From: Erigeron canadensis
Lineage: Eukaryota > Streptophyta > Magnoliopsida > Asterales > Asteraceae
Length of the DNA: 64,000 bases
Assembly: GCF_010389155.1 (NCBI RefSeq)
Contig: NC_057767.1
Span: 23,385,723 to 23,449,722, forward strand
Direction of reading: 5' to 3'
Both the position numbers and the translations under genes were made by a program. Within the stretch, counting starts at the first letter, position 1. The number at the start of each line of letters is the position of its first letter. This document shows, one piece after another, positions 44,831 to 55,625 of this stretch. The notes beneath the pieces were generated by a model. It had not been told where the DNA came from. It ran no database searches and was given only the letters and a program-made list of their open reading frames with translations.

Positions 44831-47800
44831 TCGTAGTAGGCCTACACAAACTACACATTGGATTACTAGCAGCCGATGTGGGTTGCACAGTACCAGGGTC
44901 GGGAGTTTGTTAGACCCGACCTGATTCCCGAGTTCAGCCCTCCACCTATTCATGTTCCCACCTATCGCCAAGGTTGTCAGTCTTTCTTTTCTATGACTGC
45001 CCCGGGGAATATGTCACCATGGCCCAATAACTTGGGAGGATCTCCACGTGGGCCAGTGTAGTTTGGCACTTTTCACGGTGGACATGATGCAGGTGGTTCA
45101 TCTTCTTTTGATGCTGGTTTTGTTGCAGGTTCTAGTTCTGGGTTTGTTGGAGGAGATGTTGGTGGTTCAGGAGGCTTTGAAGGTGGAGATTATGGAGGCT
45201 CAGGTTCAGGACAAGAGGAGGAGCGGAACTGGGTTACTGACCTTTTTTGGTCCACCCAGTCTCCCTTATGGTTACCATGGACAGCAGTAGTAGATGATGA
45301 TGATTCCCATCCGTTCCCGTGAGATGGAATCATATGGTGATTAATTATTACTCATGATTTGGATGACTGTACTGTACTTTACTACTTATTTCTGTTTGGT
45401 ATCCACCCCAAGGGGTGATGATTCATTGTACTTTTGTTTCTTTTCTTTTCTTTTGTTTTTATTTTCTGCATTAAAAACATTAGATACTTTGATGCGCTTG
45501 GAAATTGGTTTTGTTTTTGATGCAATTGAAACAGGTTATTTACATTTGATGGCTATTGTGCAACCCAAGTGTGGGGGGAAAACCAGTTGGATTCTCTTCT
45601 CATTTTTAGTCTGTGGCATCAAATTGTTGATTGTGTGATGGTGTGCATATGCTGGCAGTAAGTTCAGCGAACTATTTTTCCTTGCTACGTTTGATGCACA
45701 CATAACTCTCGCACCTTCCATTTCGGTACAAGTTATTTCTCCCGCCAAGCAAAGTGTAATTCATTTTTCGGAAGCACCATTTGTGACACGGGGTCGATTA
45801 ACTTGTTGCAAAACGGAATGTGTCCTTATTCCGGTATGTGATCTTATTTTTCTATCAATGTTGCTTACCCCTATTTACCTTTATTTGACCGAATATGGAC
45901 ATTGAGGGCATTGTCCATCTTAAGTGCGGGGGGTGGCAAATAGGTTTAAGCTACCGGGTTTATCTCTTTTGTTGTTTTGCCATTGAGATTTTTACCGGTT
46001 TTGTTGATGTGTCCCTCTCATAGGCCTTTGGATTTTATCTGAGGGTAGGAGTCTCCATTTCGAGCTCTTAACTGTGATGTGCATGTTTGAAATTGGTGTT
46101 TTCAATTTGGTGAGATGATGGAAGTTGATATAATTTTAAACTTGAGTTGAACTTGTCCGTATGGTAAATTGCATTTGTCACTTAATTCATGATAACTTAA
46201 TAAGCAATTTTATTACAGACTTTTTCCTTGGCAAAAATTTTAATCGGCGAAATGTGTTCTGAACGGTTATTTGGCTAGTCCTTCGGGATTTATAACATTA
46301 CTTGCATACTCAAATATATCCAAAACACCCAAATGTGAGATTTCATCATTTCATATATAGTTGTGTCAGGTGATGGTTTTGGTGTGATTGCCTAGTAAAT
46401 ACGTCCCTCCCTTAGGCTCTTGGATTTATTCGGGAGTAAGGGTATCCATTTCGATGCCCTGCACTAGGATGTGCGTGTTTGAGGTATTTCCATTTTATTT
46501 CCGGGTTCTTCTCTTCATAAGAGTATGCCGGTGATGTGTTGATTCTAGAACTTGGCCTGGTGATCGTGACAAGTACATCGGATGACGAATTGGCATTTAG
46601 GTTTGACCCATACTTTTCTTTCTTTCTTTCTTTTCACTTTTCTTTTGTATATTCATACCTCAACTATACATACCCTTATACATACACTTGTATATACATA
46701 CATTCTTCCTTTCTTTGTATACCTTTGCAACTATACACTTATAAATCCTTTTAACTTAGCCTTTACCTTTGTATAAATCCACTTATATATATGTAAACTT
46801 TACCTAATAATACCTTAATATACCGATAGTCTAATCTGGGGGTCCATTGATTGTCATTGGTTTGTTTGGATTGTTTGGGAGAGCTTCAGTGGATTGTCTA
46901 GTGGAATATTGTTGTCTATGGGAATACTTCAATTGGTCAAGTTATTGAGGATTATCTTAGATTGTCTAAATAAAGAAAGTAAATTGTGATAGACATGTTC
47001 ATCATTGTAAGAGGGTACTTACTAGTAGAGTAAAAGTGGTTCAATTTTAAAAATTTGAAAAACAGAAAAAATTAATAAAAAAAAAAAAAAGAGAACTTGG
47101 GCTACTGGTGGGTATTTCTCATCTTTATATGTCTAGAAGCTTTGTCGTATCATTATTAAAGGAAGATTTGGTTGATTAAAAGTTGTTTGAAGTTGATATA
47201 CCACAATGGTGTCGGGTTTCTGCTAGGTGACTTTGGAGGTGTCTTCGCGGGATGACATCTTATGGGTTGGTGGTTTGTTGGCAATCAATGATATGAGTTT
47301 CATTAGACTATTTTGTACATTTTTCAGACATATACTTGTCATTACTTCCCTTCTTCACTAACCTAAATTTCCCATATCCCCATTGTAAATATCCATATAT
47401 ATGTAGCCTTAGCCTAACTATACAACCGTCTTTTATGCCTATTTTGATGATGTACTTGGTGCTTGCGCCATGTCGGTGGAGCTATGATCCTAGTTCAAGC
47501 CTATGGTAAAATAGTATACATCACGACCGTGCTATGAGTGTATCTTCATATATATTCAACTCCAAAAGTAAGTTCATTTGATTGTGATAGGTTCATTTAT
47601 TTCACTTTTGCTTAGTTGTGTTATCGAGGCTTGCGGATTGTTCAGGTATTGTCAAATATTTAGGGTTTTCATTTAAGATTAAAACTTCTTCACTCAACTT
47701 TTTGTCATTTGACATGATTGGTGTTGCTTCTTTTTGATACTCGTAACTTGTTTCTATAGCTTCATTGCCAAGGAATGCTTTTCTTAAATTCCAGATTTGC

Positions 47801-47834
47801 TTGAGGACAAGCAATGCTTAAGTGTGGGGGGATT
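44831..47834 (+). other. Athila-like 3' noncoding region
   Basis: The first part (44831-45290) still shows Gly/Ser-rich and Pro-rich coding remnants of the env-position ORF tail (for example 45150-45240). The rest is noncoding. Two blocks of a cataggcctttggattttat-like word followed by gggagtaagg and a ccatttcga word occur near 46020 and 46410. The stretch ends in the polypurine tract. Confidence 0.65.
47818..47834 (+). promoter_or_regulatory. Athila-like polypurine tract
   Basis: Aagtgtggggggattt ends directly at the TG of the right LTR (47835). Close variants of this G-rich tract occur at 43197-43210, 45564-45578 and 45922-45936. Confidence 0.75.
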
Positions 47835-49403
47835 TGATATGGCCATTTTATACCTATCGCCCACATCGTTATTGGCCATTTTATTAAGTGTTTTAAGTTT
47901 ATTTTATGTGCATTTGGCGCATTTATGGTGTTTGTTAGTGTTTTCAGGCTCTAAACAGGTTACGTGTTCATTTGACACATTTTCGGATGATATTTGGTCA
48001 AGATATAGATTCATGAGATCAAGAGTTGTTTAAGTTAAGAAGACAGAAGATTTTGGCAAGTTTACAAGTTGGAAGATGAGAGGTTGCGGATCAGAACATT
48101 CAAACTGCGCCGTAGTGGAAGCATCACCAGCCCACTGCGCCGCAGTCAGGCTAGTGGAAAAAGAGAATTTGGTCAGAAGATTTGGACTGCGCCGCAGTGG
48201 AGGTGACCATTACCCACTGCGCCGCAGTCAGCCAAGATAAAAATGTTCGCCCAGGTCAGTGGAATTTGGCTGCGCCGCAGTGGGTGCACGGGATCTGAAG
48301 GGTTTGGACGATCTTTGCATCAGATTTGAAGAGGGTATAAATAGATAACAAAGCCCTAATTCCGAAGTTATCAAAATTCTTTCTAGGAGCTGCTCTACAA
48401 AGGGGTTATTTCAAGGATCAAAGCAAGAATTTTCTTCCTTTGATTCATTGAAGATTCACGAGCACCCATCTAGATCGTATCTACTTTTATTGTCTTGCAA
48501 TTTCTAGTTCTCAAACAATTGGTACATCATGTTTTTCTTTAATTTAATTATTATTTTAAATTAATCATGAGTGGCTAAACGTTTAATCATCCACCTTGAT
48601 GAAACTAGACGAATGATGTGATTGCTATATTTTTTTAATTCAAAGAGTTGTTTTCAATTATCGTTGTGCCGAAATCTTGATGATTTAATTCCTTTTTATA
48701 TATTAATATGATATTGGTGGCATGTGTGTTCTTCGTTAGTGGTACTAGTTGGATGCATATGTGATTTTCAAATGGTTGTTTGTCTATGAGCAATTATCAC
48801 TAGTTCATGGTATGATAGTGAATATCATTTTAATAAAAGGAGTCATTTTGTCAACATGTTTTATAACGGTTGGTGGTACCACGTTATCTTCACATAGGCA
48901 TGATTGTTAATTCGATAGTCAAACAAACTAATAGCTTGTAAGGTTGTCTAGGTATTGGTGGTACTGGCTTGGGTAATTTAACTAGCAACTTAGGTAATCG
49001 GGTAACTTGTTTACGGTTGGTGGTACCACGTGAGCACCTTAATCCTTTTACGATTATCTTTTCAACTCAAATGAATTTGATCTTAATTGAGTGCAATCAC
49101 ATTTAAAGTCTAGTGAATTCAAGGTGGATGATCTTTATTTATATTGTCTGAAACTTCCTTTTACTTTTATGAGTTTTGTCTTTTAAATTCATTTTAATTT
49201 ATTTGTCAAAGTGAGAATTTGAGCAACACCCTGTTTTCAAAACCATTTACTATACAACTAGATTAAACCAATCCCCGAAAACAAACACGGACTTACCTGT
49301 TAGCTATATTGCATACGATCGGGTGCACTGCTCGATAGTGTGTGTAGTAGCGAGTTTTTAGGTGATTCTAGTTTATAATTTTTGAACTCGATTTAGCACA
49401 TCA
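47835..49403 (+). repeat. Athila-like 3' LTR, full length
   Basis: Starts TGATATGGCCATTTTATACC, ends TTTAGCACATCA. Five CTGCGCCGCAG palindromes start at 48105, 48135, 48187, 48217 and 48270. A TATA box (tataaata, 48336-48343) lies 55 bp after the last. It retains the 430 bp deleted from the 5' LTR. Confidence 0.92.
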
Positions 49404-49408
49404 ATTGC

Positions 49409-49727
49409 CAATAGGCCTAAAATTGAATGTGTTATTAAGGGTGGGGTGGATCTTTATGATTGGAAGGATGAATTTGTTTTTATGCATCATAGTCTTTTTC
49501 CCCAACATTGTGAATGTCTATATGAGAGGAGTAGGCTAAAAGTACAGAAAAAGGGTTTTTTTGGTGATCCAATACCTGATGATGATTGCGGTGATATATA
49601 TGATATTTTAGAGGATGAGGGTTTTGTTGTTTACCAATATCCAGATGGGATTTTATTTAAGTCTGGCCTTATTCCTGCTCTTGCTAAGGGAGAGGAAGAG
49701 TTTGATGGTATGCTTTTTTTGTGTTAA
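49409..49727 (+). pseudogene. Antisense ORF of the Tat-like element, second part
   Basis: Continues the protein interrupted at 34422: ...WITIAN joins RPKIECVIKGGVDLYDWKDE, then EFVFMHHSLFPQHCECLY and an acidic C-terminal part (DDDCGDIYDILEDEGFVVYQ), ending at a stop near 49727. The WK-x-x-FFFV-like segment after the G-x-EPT block is typical of PF04195 proteins. It reads opposite to the gag at 50897-53066. Confidence 0.75.
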
Positions 49728-50300
49728 CTCTTTCTATTAACTCTTTCTGCGAAGGAGTAGGAAGATGCTAAATTTCCTGTGATTGCCACGTTTGTTGCAC
49801 ACCCTGATATGTCTGTTGATCAGTTGCTTTCTCTTTCATTCTGAACAATATTTAAGTTGTTTAAACCATGGTTTGTAAGACAATGTTGTCCTTCCCTAGT
49901 GTGGCTGGGTTATTTTTTTGGGTCTACGGGTCGTATGGATGTTTAAAAACTTATGTTTATATTAGCTTCTTTTGGAATGGCTTTATATTTTGATATGTTT
50001 TTCCAGAAATCATAGGAGTATGATTTGCAATCCTTTTTTAGGCATATATTTTATAGAAATCATAGGAGTATGATTTGTGATGCACTTGCCTGTTTTAGGC
50101 ATTAGGCATATATTTCGTTTTATAGAAATCATAGGAGTATGATTTGCGATGCACTTGCCTTTTTCAGGCATTGGGCATTTGTTTAGAAATTATGTGTGTG
50201 AGGTTGCAACCCTTCTTCACTATGAATCATAATTTTAGTGAATAATATGTTTGTTTAAAATTAAACAAGAAAAAGTTTCCAATACATAAGACAAGTAAAC
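49728..50300. repeat. Tat-like noncoding region with tandem repeat
   Basis: Three copies of gaaatcataggagtatgatt, with a trailing cttgcct-ttttaggca word, lie at about 50007-50180, spaced roughly 60-70 bp. The remainder shows no coding sequence on either strand. This is where the RT and integrase of a complete element would be expected. Confidence 0.6.
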
Positions 50301-50828
50301 TTATTCTGTTTTGGAGATGTCGTCTTTGAGTTCCAGGTTTTCGTGCTTTTGTATTTCCATTGTGTTAAAGGTATCTGCAAGTTCCCCTTCCTCTCTTCCT
50401 AGCTTCCTTTTCTCAGCTGGCATAATCGTGCCTCTTTGTCCATTGACGCTTGGTGGCTCGTAGCTTCCCCGGATGCTTGCTATTCCATCCTCCGTTTGGA
50501 ATTTGATCATATTATGTATTACGGAGGGTATCATTCCGAATTTTTGTATTGCTGGCCTTCCCAGAATAGCATTGTAAGGTGAGGATCCTTTGATTATCAT
50601 GAAGGTCAACTCCTCTGTCCTCCTGCGTGGCCCGGCTACCATTGTGACTGCAAGTGTTATCTTACCTGTGGGTTGGGTTTTGTTCCTAAAGAAGCTTATT
50701 AGCCATGTTCCCGGAGGTGATGATAGGATACGTATGAGTAGATTGTCTCCTGGGAATGCATGCTCGTAAAGTATATTGAAGTCGCTTCCATCGTCAGTAT
50801 GAATCATATCCACCCATTTTTCTTGCAA
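50301..50828 (-). pseudogene. Tat-like aspartic protease
   Basis: On the minus strand, VDMIHTDDGSDFNILYEHAF holds the active-site region (DDGS where relatives have DTGS). Downstream are LTFMIIKGSSPYNAILGRPA and KFGMIPSVIHNMIKFQTEDG, both typical of the protease in Tat-like polyproteins. The frame closes with its own TAA after ELKDDISKTE, with no RT following. It is separated from gag by a frame change near 50860. Confidence 0.82.
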
Positions 50829-50896
50829 TATTGCTTTGATTGTTATCGGATCCTCGGAGACATGTGTTCCAAGTATTGGAGGAAATGAAATTTCTC

Positions 50897-53066
50897 CTAC
50901 ACTCTGATGAGTGTGTTGATTCCCTTTCTTTTCTCAGTTTGTCTTTCTTTCCTTATTGTATAGATTGTTGCCTGGGTATTGCCACTTTTCTGCTCCCCAG
51001 GCTCTTCTGATTTTTCTTTTGGTTGTTGCCGGATTCCTTTTACCAGATGTGCCAATTTGCCAGTTTTAATGGCTTCATCTATTGCTTTTCTCAGTTGTAT
51101 ACATGAATTCGTATCATGCCCTGAATCATTGTGGAAGTCACAATACTTATCTTTGTCCCTTCTTCCCCTTTCACTTAATTTGGCCGGAATAGGAAATGTT
51201 TTCCCCACTGCCTCCATTAGCAATATTTCCCTTGGGTTCTTGGTCATCTCTGGAAGTGGGACTATATTGTAATCTTTCCTTTTTTCCTCTCTGTTGTATG
51301 GGCTGTATCTTGCCTGTTGGTCTTTGCTTGGTTGCCATTTTCCCTTTTTGTACCTCGAATCTTCCATTGCTTGCTCTGATTTCTTTTATGTCCAGAAATT
51401 TGTGGGTTTTTTCTTTGCTTCATCAAATGTTTCGGTTAGGTCTGTGTTCAAGCATTCAACCAACTCTCTATTTCGACAACCGTGTATGAGCCCTGAAACC
51501 CTTTGTGATTCTGGTAATCCTGTGATTTCTTGTGATTCTATGGTAAATTTATCTATGAAATCCCTTGAGGTTTCATTTTCTCTCTGTTTTATGTTGTGGG
51601 CTGACACGTGTGTCTTCTTATGCTTCTTCTGTTGGCAGAAGTGTGATAGAAACTTTGTTTTGAGTTTATCGAAGCTGTTTATTGATGCTTCTGTTAGGCT
51701 ACCTAACCATTCTTTTGCATCATTCATTAATCCCAATTTAAATGCCTTGCATGCCACTGGTTCAATCCAGATTTGCATTTCTGTTGTTCCTTCAAATCTT
51801 TGCAAGAAGTTATCTGGGTTGGCTTTGCCATTGTAAGTTCCTAGATGGGTTGGGTATTTCATATTTGTTGGCAATGGGTGGTTCCTTATCCATTCTGCGA
51901 ATGGTGACTTTGGTGGTATTCTGCTAAGGCTGAATGGTCTAGGTATGTTTGGTTGGTACACTGGTGGGGTTTGGTACATGTTTGGTCCCCAAGCATTTGT
52001 CCTGTAGGTGCTTAAGTTTGGTCCCCCAGCGTGATAGTATTGCTCATACCCTTGGTTATAAATGCCTTGATTATTTGAATAGTGCTGGTTATAACCCTGG
52101 CCTGTATTTGACGCTTGGGACCCTGCGTTTTGGTAGTGTGGTCCTGGAACTTGACCCGACATTTGGAATCCTTGTTGAAATTGACCCTGGGGGAAACCTG
52201 CCTGTACTTGTGACATGGTCTGGTTTGCCTGGTGTCCGTAGGTTTGATTATTGTTCTGCGGGTATGGGCCCTGGGTATGACTTTGCGTTCTTGCTTGGGT
52301 GTTGACTGGAAAACCTTGGTTTGTTTGCCCCTGGGGGTTTTACTGGTATCCTGCCGCGTTTGGCCTCTGAAAATTCTGAGTGAATGCTCCATGGTTGTAA
52401 TACCCTGGGTTATTCATACCCTGTGTGTTGCCTTGTGGTCCTGAATTTGTTGTATACTGGGAATATTGGTATACTACGTGTAGTGAACATACCCAGGTAT
52501 ACTAGGTTGTTGTCCTGGAGTGCTGTAGCTAGGCGGTGGGCGAATGTTATTTACCGACCCGAGATTTTGTGTTCCCTGGGGGTGTTTTGTACATTTTGGC
52601 CACCATTATTCTGTGAGTTCGACTTTAGGTTGCTTTGTTCCTGGATGTTCGACCCTGGGTTATTTTGCTCCTGGGTGTTTAACCCTGGGTTGCGTTGTTC
52701 CTGGGTGTCAGCCTGTGAACCTACAACATTGTTTTGTTGGTTGTTCGTGTTTTGCACCCTTAATCGGGGATTAGTTGGTTGCCTACGCCTTCCGTGTGGC
52801 GGGGTGTCACCATCATACTCATCATATGCTTCGTCGAAATTGATCGCTCTTCCTCTTAATACCCCTGCACCCTGGAGACGTCGTAGTGTGTTCATGATGC
52901 TTTCATGCTTCTATTGTATATATGCTTCATCGATCTAAGGCTGAACCGATGTAGAGGCGTGTGTTGCCCCTGCTGAGGAGAGTATTATTGGCGTACCTCC
53001 TTGATTCTGATTCAGATCTATGCTTTCTTCGCCGAAACCAGGTGGCGGCCTGTTTTCGTTGCTCAT
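50897..53066 (-). pseudogene. gag: Tat-like gag
   Basis: The minus-strand ATG at 53066 begins MSNENRPPPGFGEESIDLNQ. A CAG-to-TAG change near 52936 stops the frame (the copy at 62814 reads QPQVDEA there). The chain continues in shifted frames through an Asn/Gln-rich repeat region (NNPGSNIQEQ, 52550-52890, and the QAGFPQGQF region). The capsid domain follows (PFAEWIRNHPLP, YPTHLGTYNGKANPDNFL, FLSHFCQQKKHKKTH, HNIKQRENETSRDF; 51940-51500), then a CDFHNDSGHDTNSC zinc-knuckle-like motif (about 51130). This is the gypsy retrotransposon gag family. At least three frame breaks. Confidence 0.85.
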
Positions 53067-53127
53067 TTTCTAGGTTTAGAAATTGGGAAAACAAAATTTT
53101 TTGTGGGTTTTGCTGGTTTAGAGAGCG

Positions 53128-53146
53128 TCCCGCGAATGGCGCCAAT
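53128..53146 (-). promoter_or_regulatory. Tat-like primer binding site
   Basis: ATTGGCGCCATTCGCGGGA on the minus strand directly follows the LTR end. The copy at 62736 reads attggtgtcatccgcggga. The primer tRNA was not identified. Confidence 0.7.
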
Positions 53147-53495
53147 TGTTTGTACAGCCAATCCGGTAACCTAGAACGGGGGAATGGGGTGAATGTGGTT
53201 GTTATTTGGCGGTTCCCTTCCGGTAAGGCAAAGCCTTTTGTACGCCGAATATGTGTGTGTGTGATTATGAGTGATCTAGCCATCCTTCCCCCTATTTATA
53301 GGGGGTTCGTGACTTTCCCTCAAAGTAGGTTTTTGGTATAGAGCATATCACTTCCGAGAATAAGCGATTTGATATTATCTTCTTTCTTAAAGTATGAGAT
53401 TCTTGATAAGCATGTATCGTTCCCTTGTTTATTAAAAGTGAAGCTTATCCTTTGGTCGTACCCTGTGTGCCAACGCCTGGGTAGGTACATCGTCA
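53147..53495 (-). repeat. Tat-like 5' LTR, 349 bp
   Basis: On the minus strand it starts TGACGATGTACCTACCCAGG and ends GGCTGTACAAACA. A TATA box (cctataaatag) sits inside a short hairpin, CCCCCTATAAATAGGGGG-like. Compare 33428-33746 and 62386-62735. Confidence 0.88.
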
Positions 53496-53500
53496 ACTCC

Positions 53501-53707
53501 CTCAACCACAATTCACGAAATCTTTAACTTTGATCGTGAGTGTGCTTTAATATAACTTTCAAAGAAAGCAGAAAAGAAATTGGTGCAATTTTCCATTTAA
53601 CAAAGTTTTGTATTGTTATGTTATTGTATATGTAATTCATCTATGTATAATTTATGTTACTGTATATGATACTTAATTATAGTACGTGTTACCTTTAATT
53701 TACTCTT
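53501..53707. other. AT-rich spacer
   Basis: Nothing recognised. Confidence 0.4.
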
Positions 53708-53998
53708 GGGATTAGTTTCCTGAAATGTAACTATTTTTGCCCGAATGTCTATAGTAGGAAAAAACTAAAATTATGTGTATTGTATGTAAGCAACTTAAAA
53801 AAATGTTTATTGTATGTAAGAAAACATACGTGACAACCATATACAGGTGTCACTTGTCAGATTGTAATTGGTTGAAACGAAATTCTTACATACAATAAAC
53901 ATTATTTCAAAGTTGTTTACACACAATACACACAACTTTAGTTATTTCCTACTATAGACATTCGTTCAAAGTTTCTTACATTTTAGGGAACTAATCCC
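53708..53998. mobile_element. MITE, 291 bp, probable Mutator type
   Basis: Ends GGGATTAGTTTCCTGAAATG and the inverse (cattttagggaactaatccc). The inverted arms are over 100 bp long (gaatgtctatagtagg and its mirror, ttattgtatgtaag and its mirror). Flanks tttactctt and ttatctctt could be a degenerate 9-bp TSD, which would fit a Mutator-like MITE. Confidence 0.7.
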
Positions 53999-54681
53999 TT
54001 ATCTCTTTATTGTTCATCTGTATTTTAGTTATCATACTCATACTCATTAGCAAATTTATTGATCTATACTAATTTTTCCATGTCAAAAATTGAATGTTCA
54101 GCTTCACCCAAGAAACAAAACCCAAATTAAAACAAGAGTCTCTCTAATGCAAATAACCACATTGGTAGTCTTCAAGTCTCATGAAATCAATGCCCCTTGA
54201 ATTGTGTCATCGTAACAATTTGTTTGATTCGTATTGGGGCTTGGTTGTCGAATCCATGATTATTCGTATATTTCTCAACAAAGATTTCACAAAATTTGAA
54301 CGTCTGGTTGTCTTCTATTCCACAATCAATGTAACACCTCATAATTCTTCCAACTCTTTGGTAAGATGTGAATCCCAATTTTCTAGTGGTGCACGCCTTA
54401 CGTAAGCGCCACTCAACGAATAGAGGATGGGTAAGTCCTCTATGCATATCCTTTTTAAAATCCTATAATATGGATTTTTAAATAACAAGTATGAAACTAT
54501 ATTACTCTCTGGTGTAAACTATCTCCTTTTTTCCTTTTGGAGTTATAGATTTGCCCGAATACATCGTACCTCTAGGTAGAGAAAGATTCTTTATAGTACT
54601 GTCCTTACGGTCATTTGGTGTTTGTATGGTGCCAAAAATAACGTAATTTTGAATGAAAAACCGATGTTGCTTAGTTTGGTG
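53999..54681. other. Upstream spacer of AGP gene
   Basis: Short open frames exist on both strands (54181-54762), but none resembles a known protein and no start context or domain supports them. No element ends were recognised. Confidence 0.45.
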
Positions 54682-55082
54682 ATTAATGACATCTAAGCCT
54701 TTAGTTTTCTTTGGATCAATTTTCGAGTTAAATGACTTTCTTAGATTAGGAAGGGTAGTCATTTTAAAAGTTTTAACTGGTGTTATTGATATGTTGATGC
54801 ATAAACATCTTGTATACTTTTATTATAATTTCATGTATTACGGATGTACTATTTGGTTCTAACATCTAGCTAGTACGTTTTATTAACGACATCTATGCCC
54901 TTAGCTTTCTTCGGATCAATTTTCGAGCTAAATGACTTTCTTTAGATTAGGAAACTTGTAGTAATTTTAAAAGTTTTAACTGGTGTTATTGATATGTCGG
55001 TGCATAAACATCTTGTATACTTTTATTATAATTTCATGTATTACCCATGTATTATTTGGTTCTAACATCTAACTATTCAAGT
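54682..55082. repeat. Tandem duplication of about 200 bp upstream of the AGP gene
   Basis: The block beginning attaatgacatctaagcc (54682) and running through caattttcgag, ttaactggtgttattgatat, cataaacatcttgtatactt and atttggttctaacatcta is repeated from 54882 (attaacgacatctatgcc) with about 5-10 percent differences. The second unit ends about 540 bp before the AGP start codon. Confidence 0.8.
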
Positions 55083-55501
55083 TGAAAAACCTTTAAAATA
55101 TTAATACAAAGAATGGTTTTTAAATAGTGGTTAAATCTGAAATTTATCTAAATTGATCTTTCTTACTATAATCTTGAAGACAATCAAGAAAAATTTAAAA
55201 CAATTACAAGATACCTCCGTATATATACATTTACAAGATAAACCCCAAAAGTCAAGACTCTAGTAAAATTCTTTTGGTGTTTCTTTGTCGATATTAATCT
55301 ATCGGCACCTAGCTATCCCACTTGTACGTTCAGGATACACCCAGTTACTTAACGCGCAACATAAATACAAAAAATCAACGGCCATGATCTCTTCATTAGT
55401 TGTCATCAAATCATTAATCAAAACCTTTTAAAAAATTGATAAATATCCCGGAATTGCAACCGACTATAAACCCTGTATATCTATCTCTATATCTCTACAT
55501 A

Positions 55502-55509
55502 TATATAAA
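55502..55509 (+). promoter_or_regulatory. TATA box of AGP gene
   Basis: Tatataaa lies 124 bp before the ATG. About 30 bp downstream is a CT-rich patch (cacacccttcccactttttctctct), typical of a plant core promoter and start region. A weaker ctataaacc at 55464 is an alternative. Confidence 0.65.
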
Positions 55510-55625
55510 CCCTCGTACCTTCATCCCTCTCACACCCTTCCCACTTTTTCTCTCTAAAAAAACACACACACACAAACACTTTCTCTCTCTATAACAAACT
55601 TCCGATTTTCTAGAGAGAGAAAACA

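Larger units (their letters stand above)
34423..49403 (+). mobile_element. Athila-like Ty3/gypsy element, 15 kb
   Basis: LTRs of 1168 bp (left, deleted) and 1569 bp (right) flank gag-pol and an env-position ORF. The TSD is attgc (34418-34422 and 49404-49408). The PBS (tggcgccgctgccgggga) matches tRNA-Asp except for one base. Protease DLGASINLMP, RT, RNase H, integrase and the downstream ORF with FYSTLKL and FALAPMVVLDSM motifs all point to the Athila lineage. Most of the gag core is deleted. It is defective: stops occur in RT, pol is split by a solo LTR, and the 5' promoter is deleted. Confidence 0.92.
33428..53495 (-). mobile_element. Tat-like gypsy element without RT/integrase, split by an Athila-like insertion
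   Basis: Two copies of a roughly 350-bp LTR in minus orientation (33428-33746 and 53147-53495) lie in the flank TSD actcc (33423-33427 and 53496-53500). The matching TSD ties them together as one insertion. After removing the nested Athila-like element and its duplicated TSD, the element is about 5.1 kb. Its order on the minus strand is 5' LTR, PBS, gag, protease, noncoding stretch, antisense ORF, 3' LTR. No RT, RNase H or integrase is present, and the protease frame ends with its own stop. Plant Tat-lineage elements (Retand, Grande, RIRE2) are known to carry an antisense ORF between pol and the 3' LTR, which fits. The 3' LTR lacks its first ~30 bp and the adjacent polypurine tract. Confidence 0.85.

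Noticed and set aside
51196..52938. Long plus-strand frames opposite the Tat-like gag
   Set aside because: The minus strand encodes recognisable gag motifs; the plus frames are Cys/Leu-rich shadows without homology.
54181..54762. Short frames upstream of the AGP gene as a possible gene
   Set aside because: No domain, splice pattern or start context, and overlapping frames on both strands suggest chance.
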